64,000 nt of DNA from Musa acuminata AAA Group. Taxonomy: Eukaryota > Streptophyta > Magnoliopsida > Zingiberales > Musaceae. The position numbers and the translations under genes are program-made. This document shows positions 19,601-32,800 of the stretch, in pieces. The stretch is from positions 13,587,001 through 13,651,000 of the forward strand of contig NC_088327.1 of assembly GCF_036884655.1 (NCBI RefSeq). Direction: 5' to 3'. Numbering within the stretch: position 1 is the stretch's first letter; the number at the start of each line of letters is the position of its first letter. Under the pieces are notes generated by a model, which saw only the letters and a list, made by a program, of their open reading frames with translations, was not told the DNA's origin and did no database searches.

Positions 19601-20481
19601 CCAAAGGGTTCCATCAACGACCTGGAGTTGATTTCACTGAGACGTTTAGTCCTGTTGTTAAACCCACTACAATCCGGCTTATCTTGAGTCTGGCTACCAC
19701 TAAAGGCTGGCAATTACGACAATTGGATGTTAATAATGCCTTTCTACAGGGATCTCTATCTGAAGATGTTTTTATGCAACAACCCCCCGGTTTTACTCAT
19801 CCTCAGTATCCACAGCATGTTTGCAAACTTCGAAAAGCCATTTATGGACTTCGTCAGGCTCCGAGAGCTTGGTACACTCAACTTAGCTCATTTTTGACTT
19901 CTGTCGGCTTTCTTAACTCCAAATCTGACACTTCGTTGTTTCTGCGACATCATCATGGAAACACAGTGTATATTCTGGTATATGTGGATGATATTATTGT
20001 CACAGGCAACAATCCCGCCAGCATCCAAGCGTTCGTCAAACAGCTGGCAGCTCGATTCTCGCTTAAGGATCTCGGACCCTTGAGCTACTTTTTGGGCGTC
20101 GAAGCTACCTTCACATCTTCTGGTCTCCTTTTATCACAACGCAAGTACATTCAAGATTTGTTATTAAAGACAAACATGCAGGATGCAAATGCAGTTACAA
20201 CCCCCATCTCTACTAGCGGTTCTCTCAAATTATCAGATGGAAGTCCTGCTACGGAACCCACTCAATACCGCCAAGTTGTTGGCTCTTTACAATACTTAGC
20301 TCTTACGCGTCCAGACATCTCATTTGTTGTGAACAAATTATCACAGTTTATGCAGCAACCATCTACTCTACACTGGTCTGCGGTTAAGAGACTTCTACGA
20401 TATCTTAAAGGGACTCTAAATCATGGACTCTTTTTTCGTAAACACTCTCCACTAACATTCAGAGATTTCCCTCCATCATAG
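16687..20481 (+). pseudogene. Copia-b gag-pol, truncated in RNase H
   Basis: The frame is open for 1264 codons. Gag, zinc knuckle, protease D-S-G, integrase residues and the Y-V-D-D reverse transcriptase centre all match Copia-a. Homology ends at 20453 inside the RNase H domain (before its first catalytic Asp), and the last nine codons are foreign. Differences include T600I, P867L and A1214V. It has no LTRs or primer site of its own, so it could act only through products of other copies. Confidence 0.9.
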
Positions 20482-23400
20482 GACGTACCCTTTCTATGAG
20501 TGCTTGTCCCGCTCTGATAGTGAAGGTATGGTATCAGAGCGGGACAAGCACTCATAGAAACACTTGACATGCAAACGTGGGGGACCTAGCGGGGCTGCGT
20601 TGAGGGCAGTCAGCACATGCGTGACCGTTTGAGGGAAAACGGGCATGGAGATGTAGGGAAAAGAGTCGCTCAGAGGAGCGGGCATCTGAGATTGGCATTC
20701 AGAGGAATGGCCAACCCTTCGCGCAAGAGGCACCACGAGAACAGGCAAGCTTGGAAGAATCTGGAGCGCACAAAGGTTGGGATGGCTGAGTTTGAGCTAC
20801 GGCTCAACGTTGACAACTTTACTTGATGGTGCTCAAGGCAAGCGAGGCGCTTGGCAAAAGGACGAGACCATGCAAAGTGGAATGAGTTGCTCAGCGACCG
20901 AAAGAGTTGTGCAAAGCTCACAGAGGTGAGGGGAATTGCTAACTCGAAGAATTCGGTACTCATGCATGGGCTTGTATGCGGACGATGGATTGTTCGTGGC
21001 CATCCCAAGGCGACCGAGACTTGGCGCCATGGAGCATTGAAACTTTCTCTTCGGCATGCGAAGGATACGTCCGGAGGAGGCTGAAGTGTGCAACGAGTTC
21101 AGCATGTTGCTAGGCCTGGAGGGGTGCAGCGGTGGCTGTATTGACGTGGAGGCGCAATCTAGCAAGTGCATTTGCAAGAGGCAGAACAATGCACAGTTTG
21201 TTCAGCAGATCGGAGTAGTCCAAGGGGATGGTGGTCTCCGAAACGAAGAGAGATGTTGCTCCAACGGGACAGTTATCCAGGAGGGATAAGTCTCGGCTCT
21301 CCAGAGGGAGAATCATGTGAGACGGACTTCACATGTTGAGGAGGAGTACCTCACAAACAACAACTCCACGAAGCTCAATGGACCGAGCAAGCAGCGAGGA
21401 GTTGTCACATGATCTCGCTCGAGAGAATGCATGGGTGGATGCATTGCGAGATCAAGTGGGGGAGCGACCTGAAGCAACTTAAATGAAGGCACACTTAGAG
21501 TCGATATGGAGATCGGACTCAAGGGAGGGCTGACCCGTGGAATGGTGGGCGTGAGGGCCACCATCAACTCAATGCAAAAAAAAAAAAAAAAAAAACGAGG
21601 AGCGGAGCAACTTGGGGGTAACTTGGCGAAGTACTCAAGCCGCTTGAAGGGAGCCAGCATAGAAGTTGGAACATGGAGCAGAGGCACAGTGCTTTCCTTA
21701 GACAAAGGTCAAGGACATGAACTCTTGCAGAGGCAAGAGTAAGATCATGTTGTTCCATGGGTCCTTCATTCTGACGGAGCAGACTCATCTTGCATGGTGC
21801 CAAAGACGAAGGGAGCTTCGGGGCACATGCACCTTATCTCGGAGGAGCATTTGATGGAGGAACTAAGGCGACTCAATTTGCGGAGGCGAAATTGAGTTCA
21901 GAAGGCCTTAGCACGGGGCAAGAGGATGCAGAGGCGGGTACTCTTGAAGAATATGCCATAGTGTTGCCATTCGAGTTGCTATGAAGGAAGCGGTGCGTAG
22001 CGGAGATTGTGCTGGTAGGGGCAGAGGCCCAGGATCCAGGCAATGGTGCACAATTTACAGCGAAGTCGGTGGACTTCGGGAGCTTCTAGGCGACGGACTG
22101 TCCTAGAGCGGTGCTTCATCTAGGTGTGACCTAAGAGTGGGTGGATGAAGGTCGATTGCCAAAGGAGCGAACAAAATCGAAGGTGGAGGAGACCCTGCGA
22201 TGTATTGGCAGAGGCCACACATGGAGGGTTCACAATTCGAGTTTATTCCACAAGGATCAGAATGCAATGGAGATGTCACCAGGAGGCGACATGGTGCAGC
22301 GAATCGTGGTGGGATAGTTCGTGGCAATGCGATACACACGACAGAGTCCCGGGAGGGACTAGATCATATGGAGGTATGATCGGGAGCTACTGGGAGCTCC
22401 GCTTTGGTGAACAACACGACGGCAAGAAGGGCTATGGATTCAAGGAGTGAAGGCCATGGTACCGCAGAGGCGGGTCTTCCGGGCGTGCACCGAATTTTGC
22501 ATCGGATGAAAACCTTGGTCATCAGCATATGGGGGCTGGGTTCCACCAAGGGAAAAGTTCGAATGCAAGTACCAGTGAGTCCCATGAGAGGGACTTGATC
22601 ATGCAGAGGTATGATCGAAGCAGCTGGAGAGTTGGACTGCTCCAGAGCTCATATTCGCTTAAGGGAGCCCGACAAGTCAGAGGACAAGGTCGAGTAAGCG
22701 AACGTTGCTACCAAGGAAGCTAAGGAGAACAGAATCGGTGCAAACCCTACAATGTGATGGCAGAGGCCATGCATGGAAGTTGCAGTCTGTCTTTCCATCG
22801 AACAAACAGACTGCTTGGAGAACACAGAGGTGTTGAAGCAGGAGGTCGAAAGGGGCGAGGAAGCGACGACAAGTCCAGAGGGACTTAGCTACCCAAAATC
22901 AAGCAATCAGTGAGAATGGAGGTGGACTCAGAGGAGTGTCACGAAGGCATATCTACTGATTGTGAAGAAAAGGGATGTAGATGCGAGGCGACGGATAGTA
23001 GGGCCATGGGCATGGCAGCGCTAGGGTACCGCAGAGGCGGGACTTCCGTCAAAGTCATTGATCCCTTGCTCTCACGGAGGGAGAGCGCTTGGTCGTGAAA
23101 GGGGCCGAGGAGGTGGAGCATGCAGAGGCAATCTCCAAGTACCGAGACAAGGCTGAAGGGCAGAGGCCAAGAAACTTCGTAAGACCGGTGTCAACAAGTT
23201 TCTCATCAAGATGGCCGTAAGTGAAGGACTTCGGGTCATGCAAGAGTGCACGACCAAGGAACGAAGCAAGCAGTACGTGGTGCTGTACCTTTGCTACTCA
23301 GTGGAGTAGGCGGCAGGGTTGATGGAGAAGACGGTACAATCTCAGAGGCGACCTCATCTATCAGAGAATTACTCCAAGTTGGGGTGAAAACTTCCTGCAT

Positions 23401-24025
23401 TCCAGAAGTTCAATGGCATTGAGAAGGTGAATCACAGTAGCTAACTCAACGCAAGGAGTGCAAACACTTCAAGTGCTTCAGAAGTGTGAGCAAAGAGCAG
23501 GCGAAGGCCAGTAACCAGCTCGATGCAAGAAGTACAACCTCGAGGAGGCGGGCGAAGTCAAGTAACCTTTGCCTTCTCAACTCTTAAGAGAATGGGCGAA
23601 ACCGAGTACCCCAGTTCTCTTATCTATCTAGCAGAGGAGCTCTGCACAAGTTCAAAGACCCTTCGAAGATAATGGAAGACAATAGTTGTCAAATCCTCAC
23701 CAACGGTGATCAGTGCTACTGAGAGTAGATTGTCCGCTTCATTTCCCAACGAAATGCCAATCGAAAGCGGAAGTGATGCGAACCTACTTGGATGTGACAA
23801 CTAACTGAAAGAAGAGTCAATGAGCAGATTTTGTGGAGGAAGGACCCAAAACTTCAGAAGTTTGCGAGGCGATGCTCGTTAAAGCTCCAACAAGCATCCA
23901 CCCAGTTCAAGCAGCATGTGGAAATTTTGAGAAACTGGCGTAGTAAGAATGGTCTTTTCCTTCATTTGGTGGATCCGCAGGAATCAACGAGGATCAACAC
24001 AACTCAGACAACCCCACACCAGAGT
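20454..24025 (+). mobile_element. Element X, fragment X3, 5' and internal part (plus)
   Basis: It contains a tRNA-Met primer site TGGTATCAGAGC at 20529-20540. A long GC-rich internal region follows with loosely repeated phrases (GGTACCGCAGAGGCGGG at 22457 and a near copy at 23027; GAGGTATGATCG at 22371 and 22607) and an A run at 21577-21595. No protease, reverse transcriptase or integrase motif is visible in any frame. About 22300-24025 is the inverse of X1/X2; 20540-22300 occurs only here. The features suit a large non-autonomous LTR element. Confidence 0.7.
20491..20560. repeat. Perfect 29-bp inverted repeat around a primer site
   Basis: Arm 20491-20519 is the exact reverse complement of 20532-20560, with a 12-bp spacer. 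The right arm is the primer-site region of X (TATCAGAGC...). The sequence left of the left arm is unrelated to that right of the right arm, so this is a fold-back joint rather than a long palindrome. Confidence 0.92.
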
Positions 24026-24873
24026 CTATGAGTGCGGGAGTGGAATACCGGATTAGCGCATAGAAAGGTAGCTCCAATATTATCACAATATATTGTAGGA
24101 GTGGAATCGATGTTGAGTTCCTGGAGACGATTCGTGAACCAATTGAGTTCTGCAGTGGTAGCGGCAATGGCACGGTATTCAGCTTCAGTTGTAGACCGGG
24201 CGACTGTCTTTTGCTTTTTAGAACTCCAACTGATTGGATGAGCACCAAGGAAGATAATATACCCCGATGTGGATGTTCTATCATCAAGGTTGCCCGCCCA
24301 ATCAGCATCGGCAAATGCATGAAGACGAAGTGGAGAGTGTTTACGAAAAAAGAGTCCATGATTTAGAGTCCCTTTAAGATATCGTAGAAGTCTCTTAACC
24401 GCAGACCAGTGTAGAGTAGATGGTTGCTGCATAAACTGTGATAATTTGTTCACAGCAAATGAGATGTCTGGACGCGTGAGAGCTAAGTATTGTAAAGAGC
24501 CAACAACTTGGCGGTATTGAGTGGGTTCCGTAGCAGGACTTCCATCTGATAATTTGAGAGAACCGCTAGTAGAGATGGGGGTTGTAACTGCATTTGCATC
24601 CTGCATGTTTGTCTTTAATAACAAATCTTGAATGTACTTGCGTTGTGATAAAAGGAGACCAGAAGATGTGAAGGTAGCTTCGACGCCCAAAAAGTAGCTC
24701 AAGGGTCCGAGATCCTTAAGCGAGAATCGAGCTCGCCAGGACGCATAGTTGCCACCCTTTGATAACTTAAAGGGGATTAGCGTGGCGGCATTGATGGAGA
24801 TAAGCCCTGTAGAAGAACAAGAAGTGGGAGTCCCTACATGAACTGAAACATCAGAAGAAGTGAACGAAGACAT
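24004..24873 (-). pseudogene. In-frame gag-RT/RNase H fusion (Copia-c)
   Basis: This is a 289-codon open frame: the first 48 gag residues joined directly to the reverse transcriptase region after the Y-V-D-D centre (R-F-S-L-K-D-L-G), running through RNase H residues D-A-D-W and T-E-A-E-Y and C-D-N. Against Copia-a the deletion is 3222 bp (8944 to 12166) with GAGCT at both edges, an exact multiple of three. The last residues are from the X3 joint. The poly-A tract and ATG are kept, so it could be translated if transcribed. Confidence 0.85.
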
Positions 24874-25803
24874 TTTCCTTCTTTTTTTTTTTTTTTTTTT
24901 TTTTTTTTTGTAGAAGAAGGCAGCGAACCTTGTGTGATACTCAGGTCACACAAGGTGGAGAATGAGGGAGGGGGCTGCTGCTATAGATTGCTTGCTGTGG
25001 ATTGCTGCTTGCTGCAGCAGATTGTAGAGGCTGCAGTTCGCCGGAAAATGACCGCAAAAATCTGCAGCAGTACTCAAGGAAACTGCAGTGAGAGAAATCT
25101 GTAGCAATTAGGTGTATAGAGAAAAGCGGCAATGAAAGCTGCTGCGATAGAGGAAGGAAGATGCAGCGGTTGCGGCTGCTGCTGGCCGGGAAGTGGCTGC
25201 GACAGCGAAGGAGGAAGACGCGAGAAAGACACCGTCGTTCGCCGTTGTCGCTATGGAGGAGGAAGACACCGCCGTTGAGGAGGCGCCGTTGTGTAGAGGG
25301 AAACGGCAACGAAAGCTGCTATGGTAGAGGAAGATGCAGCAGTTGCGACAGCTACTGGCCGGAGAAGTGCAGGAGGCGGCTGCTGCGATAGAGGAAGATG
25401 CAGCAGTTGCGACTGCTACTGGCCGGAGAAGTGCAGGAGGCGGCTGATGTCTTCTCTGGTGCTGCTCAACGTGGGGCTGAAGGACCACGTTGTCCTTCCG
25501 GCGAAGAAGAAGGAAGAGGAAGGTGCAGCAAATAGGAGAAGGAGCAAGGCCGGCGAAGAAAGGCAAGACCGGTTAGCACTGGCTCTGAATCCGTGTCTTG
25601 GTGCTTCTTCAATGACTCCGCTTGAGGCAGCGTGTTTCTTCAATGACTCCGCTTGAGGCAGCGTGCTACTGTGGCCGCTTGGCTAACACATGGCGATGCC
25701 GCTGTCGCCAAGAGGAGCTGCTCTGATACCATGTTAAAATAAAGAGATAAATGAGTTGTAGAAGAAGAAGTTGAATGTTATTGACATATCCTCCGTCTTT
25801 ATA
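24033..25803 (-). mobile_element. Copia-c, internally deleted, truncated at both ends
   Basis: The order left to right is: late RNase H and reverse transcriptase (24033-24733), gag start (to 24873), poly-A tract and leader, primer site (25720-25731), 72-bp LTR fragment (25732-25803). There is no 3' LTR. The left joint carries the 10-bp filler CTATGAGTGC, also found in the 20494 hairpin arm. From about 24738 rightward it is a near-exact repeat of 12174 onward. Confidence 0.88.
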
Positions 25804-28195
25804 AAAATACTGGCGCAGTAAATATGACACGGACTTAGCTGGTTTTGCCTAAGTCGTGCGGCACCCTTGCGCGTCCGTCCGCAAAGGTCAGCCTCCCCGA
25901 AGCCTCCCATTGTCCCTTAGGACCAACAAAAGAGAGAACGGGTTAAAGAGAACGCCTCAAACGGGATCCACAAGCAAACATGTCCGAAAAACACTTCATA
26001 GACAAAGCAAATTACAAACAGACTTTACAAGCTCTGAACAGTGGCACAACAAAGGGTAAAATGGTCCATTACAGACCGAAAAGCTCTCGCACGTGTCTAC
26101 ATGACACAACCTTTATTTACAAGCCTAAAGAGGCCACCAACCCAACTAAAATGGGACTATTAAGCCTTCGGCCGCCCCTTTACATGTTGTACAAGGCATG
26201 AACATGCCAAACGACACGGACATACATAAGCATTACATCAAACACCTTGTTTAGAAGTTTGTCCGTGACATTCTCCCCCACTTATCCCTTCGACGTCCTC
26301 GTCGAAGCCTTTGTGAACACTGTATCTCTTCGCCTTTGCTGAGTCTTCAATCTTCTGCTCCAGCTGCAATGCGCCTCCTGGCTCCCAGCTGCTCTCCGCT
26401 GCTCTTTTTGAGTAGTCGAACCTTTGATCCGCCATGCTGCTTCTACTCGCCAATGACTCTTACTCTGGTGTGGGGTTGGCTGAGTTGTGTTGATCCTCGT
26501 TGATTCCTGCGGATCCACCAAATGAAGGAAAAGACCATTCTTACTGTGCCAGTTTCTCAAAATTTCCACATGCTGCTTGAACTGGGTGGATGCTTGTTGG
26601 AGCTTTAACGAGCATCGCCTCGCAAACTTCTGAAGTTTTGGGTCCTTCCTCCACAAAATCTGCTCATTGACTCTTCTTTCAGTTAGTTGTCACATCCAAG
26701 TAGGTTCGCATCACTTCCGCTTTCGATTGGCATTTCGTTGGGAAATGAAGCGGACAATCTACTCTCAGTAGCACTGATCACCGTTGGTGAGGATTTGACA
26801 ACTATTGTCTTCCATTATCTTCGAAGGGTCTTTGAACTTGTGCAGAGCTCCTCTACTAGATAGATAAGAGAACTGGGGTACTCGGTTTCGCCCATTCTCT
26901 TAAGAGTTGAGAAGGCAAAGGTTACTTGACTTCGCCCGCCTCCTCGAGGTTGTACTTCATGCATCGAGCTGGTTACTGGCCTTCGCCTGCTCTTTGCTCA
27001 CACTTCTGAAGCACTTGAAGTGTTTGCACTCCTTGCGTTGAGTTAGCTACTGTGATTCACCTTCTCAATGCCATTGAACTTCTGGAATGCAGGAAGTTTT
27101 CACCCCAACTTGGAGTAATTCTCTGATAGATGAGGTTGCCTCTGGGATTGTACCGTCTTCTCCATCAACCCTGCCGCCTACTACACTGAGTAGCAAAGGT
27201 ACAGCACCGCGTACTGCTTGCTTCGTTCCTTAGTCGTGCACTCTTGCATGACCCGAAGTCCTTCACTTACGGCCATCTTGATGAGAAACTTGTTGACACC
27301 GGTCTTACGAAGTTTCTTGGCCTCTGCCCTTCAGCCTTGTCTCGGTACTTGGAGATTGCCTCTGCATGCTCCACCTCCTCGGCCCCTTTCACGACCAAGC
27401 GCTCTCCCTCCGTGAGAGCAAGGGATCAATGACTTTGACGGAAGTCCCGCCTCTGCGGTACCATGGCGCTGCCATGCCCATGGCCCTACTATCCGTCGCC
27501 TCGCATCTACATCCCTTTTCTTCACAATCAGTAGATATGCCTTCGTGACACTCCGCTGAGTCCACCTCCATTCTCACCGATTGCTTGATTTTGGGTAGCT
27601 AAGTCCCTCTGGACTTGTCGTCGCTTCCTCGCCCCTTTCGACCTCCTGCTTCAACACCTCTGTGTTCTCCAAGCAGTCTGTTTGTTCGATGGAAAGACAG
27701 ACTGCAACTCCCATGCATGGCCTCTGCCATCACATTGTAGGGTTTGCACCGATTCTGTTCTCCTTAGCTTCCTTGGTAGCAACGTTCGCTTACTCGACCT
27801 TGTCCTCTGACTTGTCGGGCTCCCTTAAGCGAATATGAGCTCTGGAGCAGTCCAACTCTCCAGCTGCTTCGATCATACCTCTGCATGATCAAGTCCCTCT
27901 CATGGGACTCACTGGTACTTGCATTCGAACTTTTCCCTTGGTGGAACCCAGCCCCCATATGCTGATGACCAAGGTTTTCATCCGATGCAAAATTCGGTGC
28001 ACGCCCGGAAGACCCGCCTCTGCGGTACCATGGCCTTCACTCCTTGAATCCATAGCCCTTCTTGCCGTCGTGTTGTTCACCAAAGCGGAGCTCCCAGTAG
28101 CTCCCGATCATACCTCCATATGATCTAGTCCCTCCCGGGACTCTGTCGTGTGTATCGCATTGCCACGAACTGTCCCACCACGATCCGCTGCTACT
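25804..28195 (-). mobile_element. Element X, fragment X2
   Basis: This is a near-identical copy of X1: LTR part 25804-26270, primer tract 26271 onward, and the same right joint CTACT|ATAAATGAG. Only scattered substitutions separate it from X1 (for example near 25803 and 26236). Nothing in it is recognisably coding. Confidence 0.85.
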
Positions 28196-28389
28196 ATAAA
28201 TGAGTTGTAGAAGAAGAAGTTGAATGTTATTGACATATCCTCCGTCTTTATATACAGGTTAGAAGGAGAAGTTTCCTCAACGGGTTAGAGGATTTCCCTC
28301 AACAGAGTAGAGAGATTTCCTCAACAGTTAGGGAAATCTCATCTACTTATCATGCCCCCGCAAGATGAAAACCTTGCATCGGATGACCA
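28196..28389 (-). repeat. Copia LTR fragment (157 bp) plus junction scar, second copy
   Basis: This equals 15634-15842, including the same out-of-order X pieces. The two blocks therefore arose by duplicating one already rearranged block rather than by two independent events. Confidence 0.88.
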
Positions 28390-29244
28390 GTGTGACAATC
28401 CATAGCCCTCTTGGCGACAGCGGCATCGCCATGTGTTAGCCAAGCGGCCACAGTAGCACGCTGCCTCAAGCGGAGTCATTGAAGAAACACGCTGCCTCAA
28501 GCGGAGTCATTGAAGAAGCACCAAGACACGGATTCAGAGCCAGTGCTAACCGGTCTTGCCTTTCTTCGCCGGCCTTGCTCCCTCTCCTATTTGCTGCACC
28601 TTCCTCTTCCTTCTTCTTCGCCGGAAGGACAACGTGGTCCTTCAGCCCCACGTTGAGCAGCACCAGAGAAGACATCAGCCGCCTCCTGCACTTCTCCGGC
28701 CAGTAGCAGTCGCAACTGCTGCATCTTCCTCTATCGCAGCAGCCGCCTCCTGCACTTCTCCGGCCAGTAGCTGTCGCAACTGCTGCATCTTCCTCTACCA
28801 CAGCAGCTTTCGTTGCCGTTTCCCTCTACACAACGGCGCCTCCTCAACGGCGGTGTCTTCCTCCTCCATAGCGACAACGGCGAACGACGGTGTCTTTCTC
28901 GCGTCTTCCTCCTTCGCTGTCGCAGCCACTTCCCAGCCAGCAGCAGCCGCAACCGCTGCATCTTCCTTCCTCTATCGCAGCAGCTTTCATTGCCGCTTTT
29001 CTCTATACACCTAATTGCTACAGATTTCTCTCACTGCAGTTTCCTTGAGTACTGCTGCAGATTTTTGCGGTCATTTTCCGGCGAACTGCAGCCTCTACAA
29101 TCTGCTGCAGCAAGCAGCAATCCACAGCAAGCAATCTATAGCAGCAGCCCCCTCCCTCATTCTCCACCTTGTGTGACCTGAGTATCACACAAGGTTCGCT
29201 GCCTTCTTCTACAAAAAAAAAAAAAAAAAGAAAAAAGAAGGAAA
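28390..29244 (+). mobile_element. Copia-d 5' leader (plus)
   Basis: Same as the Copia-b leader. The A tract is shorter and interrupted by G (29213-29235), unlike the pure runs of the other copies. Confidence 0.85.
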
Positions 29245-29733
29245 ATGTCTTCGTTCACTTCTTCTGATGTTTCAGTTCCTGTAGGGACTCCCACTTCTTG
29301 TTCTTCTACAGGGCTTATCTCCATCAATGCCGCCACGCTAATCCCCTTTAAGTTATCAAAGGGTGGCAACTATGCGTCCTGGCGAGCTCAATTCTCTAAT
29401 CTTTTATTTGGATATGATTTGTTAGGTTACGTTGATGGTTCTTTCAGTTGTCCTCCGGCCATGCTCAACATCCCCGGTGATCCTAATCCAGTACCCAATC
29501 CAGCTCACAAACTATGGCTACGTCAAGATCGTCTCATTCTCCAAGCCATTCAAGCTTCAGTTGCTGGATCCGTTGCTCCCTTGATATCTTCATGTGTGAC
29601 AGCTGCCGATGCATGGTCTAAACTGCAAACCACCCTGGCAAATCATTCGCGTACTCGCAAGCTCAGTCTTCTATCCAAGCTTATGGAGACAAAACAAGAG
29701 GGAAGTACTAGCTCTGATACCATGTTAAAATAA
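29245..29733 (+). pseudogene. Copia-d gag, truncated
   Basis: The frame encodes 162 codons of gag (the first about 156 match Copia-a). Homology stops at 29710, where the sequence passes into a Copia primer site and LTR in the opposite orientation. CTCTGAT is shared by gag and the primer site at this joint. There is no zinc knuckle and nothing downstream. It could at most make a short gag fragment. Confidence 0.88.
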
Positions 29734-29894
29734 AGAGATAAATGAGTTGTAGAAGAAGAAGTTGAATGTTATTGACATATCCTCCGTCTTTATATACAGG
29801 TTAGAAGGAGAAGTTTCCTCAACGGGTTAGAGGATTTCCCTCAACAGAGTAGAGAGATTTCCTCAACAGTTAGGGAAATCTCATCTACTTATCA
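29711..29894 (-). repeat. Primer site and full Copia LTR shared by two copies
   Basis: The primer site (29711-29722, minus) lies left of LTR 29723-29894, and the primer tract of Copia-e lies to its right. A single LTR between a 5' and a 3' end is the classic product of LTR-LTR recombination in tandem elements. It is identical to 35007-35178 over 172 bp. Confidence 0.9.
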
Positions 29895-32800
29895 TGCCCC
29901 CGCAAGATGGTGCTCCTATCAAGGAGGCCAATCTTGGACTGATGTAATGCAAACAGCTTACGAGCTATAGGCTTCGTAAGTGAGTCGGCCAATTGATCAG
30001 CTGTATGAACATGAGAAACACGGAGTTGACGGCGGACAACTTGATCACGTACAAAGTGGAAGTCAATAGCAATATGTTTCATGCGGGAGTGGAATACCGG
30101 ATTAGCGCATAGATAGGTAGCTCCAATATTATCACAATATATTGTAGGAGTGGAATCGATGTTGAGTTCCTGGAGAAGATTCGTGATCCAATTGAGTTCT
30201 GCAGTGGTAGCGGCAATGGCACGGTATTCAGCTTCAGTTGTAGACCGGGCGACTGTCTTTTGCTTTTTAGAACTCCAACTGATTGGATGAGCACCAAGGA
30301 AGATAATATACCCCGATGTGGATGTTCTATCATCAAGGTTGCCCGCCCAATCAGCATCGGCAAATGCATGAAGACGAAGTGGAGAGTGTTTACGAAAAAA
30401 GAGTCCATGATTTAGAGTCCCTTTAAGATATCGTAGAAGTCTCTTAACCGCAGACCAGTGTAGAGTAGATGGTTGCTGCATAAACTGTGATAATTTGTTC
30501 ACAGCAAATGAGATGTCTGGACGCGTGAGAGCTAAGTATTGTAAAGAGCCAACAACTTGGCGGTATTGAGTGGGTTCCGTAGCAGGACTTCCATCTGATA
30601 ATTTGAGAGAACCGCTAGTAGAGATGGGGGTTGTAACTGCATTTGCATCCTGCATGTTTGTCTTTAATAACAAATCTTGAATGTACTTGCGTTGTGATAA
30701 AAGGAGACCAGAAGATGTGAAGGTAGCTTCGACGCCCAAAAAGTAGCTCAAGGGTCCGAGATCCTTAAGCGAGGATCGAGCTGCCAACTGTTTGACGAAC
30801 GCTTGGATGCTGGCGGGATTGTTGCCTGTGACAATAATATCATCCACATATACCAGAATATACACTGTGTTTCCATGATGATGTCGCAGAAACAACGAAG
30901 TGTTAGATTTGGAGTTAAGAAAGCCGACAGAAGTCAAAAATGAGCTAAGTTGAGTGTACCAAGCTCTCGGAGCCTGACGAAGTCCATAAATGGCTTTTCG
31001 AAGTTTGCAAACATGCTGTGGATACTGAGGATGAGTAAAACCGGGGGGTTGTTGCATAAAAACATCTTCAGATAGAGATCCCTGTAGAAAGGCATTATTA
31101 ACATCCAATTGTCGTAATTGCCAGCCTTTAGTGGTAGCCAGACTCAAGATAAGCCGGATTGTAGTGGGTTTAACAACAGGACTAAACGTCTCAGTGAAAT
31201 CAACTCTAGGTCGTTGATGGAACCCTTTGGCGACCAGGCGTGCCTTATATCGAGCAACTGAGCCATCTGGGTTCCGCTTAATTCTAAAGACCCACTTACA
31301 CCCGATGATGTTTTGTGAAGGATGAAAAGGAATTAGATCCCATGTTGAATTATGGAGGAGGGCATTATATTCCTCGCTCATGGCAATACGCCAATGCAGA
31401 GATTTTTGGGCTTGAGTGAAGGTGGTGGGTTCAATGTTGGGGGATGAGGAATTCATGACAGCTTGTAGGTTAAGTACTTGACGAGGTTTAAAAATACCAT
31501 GCTTAGAGCGAGTGGTCATAGGATGATTGGAGATGACAGGATTAGGAGGTAATGTTGGGTGAGGATCAGTGGCACAAGCCGGGTCAAGTGGAGACACGTC
31601 AGGGGCACTTGGGCGAGAAGGAGGTAAAGAGGATGGTTGTGTTTCGGAACATATTGCCCCATCAATTGGAGAAGAGTGGAGTGGAGTAGGAACAGAGGAA
31701 ACGGGCAAGTGTTGAACTGGAGTGATATAGTGCGGATCAGGAGGGGAGGAAGTAGACGAAGACATGGGAGGCTCGTCCGATTGATCCGAAGGTATACTCC
31801 AGTGAGATAGTGAAGTGGTCCGTATGGCAGGATATGGAAGGGTTTGGAAAGGAAAGTTAGACTCAACAAAGATAACGTGACGTGATACAAAGATTTTGTG
31901 AGTGTGGAGATTATAGCAGCGGAAAGCATTATGGTCAAGTGAGTAACCAATAAAGACGCAAGGAGAAGATCGGGATGTTAACTTATGAGAGGCATAGGGA
32001 CGTAACCAAGGATAACATAAACAACCGAACACGCGGAGTTTACGAAGGTTAGGGGGTTTGTGGAACAGTGTGTCAAAGGGGGACTGGTGTTGTAGAACTG
32101 GTGTAGGCATCCGATTAATTAGGTAGACAGCAGTTTGAAAGGCTGCTGTCCAGAAAGTTGAAGGCATGGAAGCCTGATGTAAAAGTGTGAGTCCAGTTTC
32201 TACTATATGCCGATGTTTACGTTCGGCAGAACCAACTAGTTGAGGAGTATGTGGAGGAGACTTGAGGTGTTGAATGCCACAAGCTGAGAGATGAGACGCC
32301 AGGGCTTGATATTCACCGCCACCATCAGAGTAGACTGTTTTAATGGTAGACTGAAAATAGTTTTCGACCAACTTCTGGAAAGTGGAAAAAACGCGAGAAA
32401 CATCAGATTTATGAGAAAGAGGATATATCCATGTGTACTTGGAGAAGTGATCTACAAAAATAACATAAAATCGAAACTTATCAAAAGATAAGATTGGAGC
32501 AGGACCCCAAACATCAGTATATATAATTTCAAAAGGTTTAGAGGAGGAAATTGAAGATGAACCAAAAGGCTGCCGATGACTCTTATTACTAAGACAAGCA
32601 TCACAATGCATCATAGAACTAGGGGACTTAAAAAAAGGAAGAGAGTGACAAGATAATAATTTCTGCTGAATAAAGGGTGAGGGATGGCCAAGCCGACGAT
32701 GCCACACATCAACTGGAGCCGCAACAGAAGAATGAACAGTGGGCTGGGTCATTCGAGAGGCTGACGGCCATTCATAAATGTTGTCTTTATTCGGGCCTTG

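Noticed and set aside
29211..29369. 70-codon minus-strand frame at the Copia-d gag start
   Set aside because: Antisense shadow spanning gag and poly-A tract.
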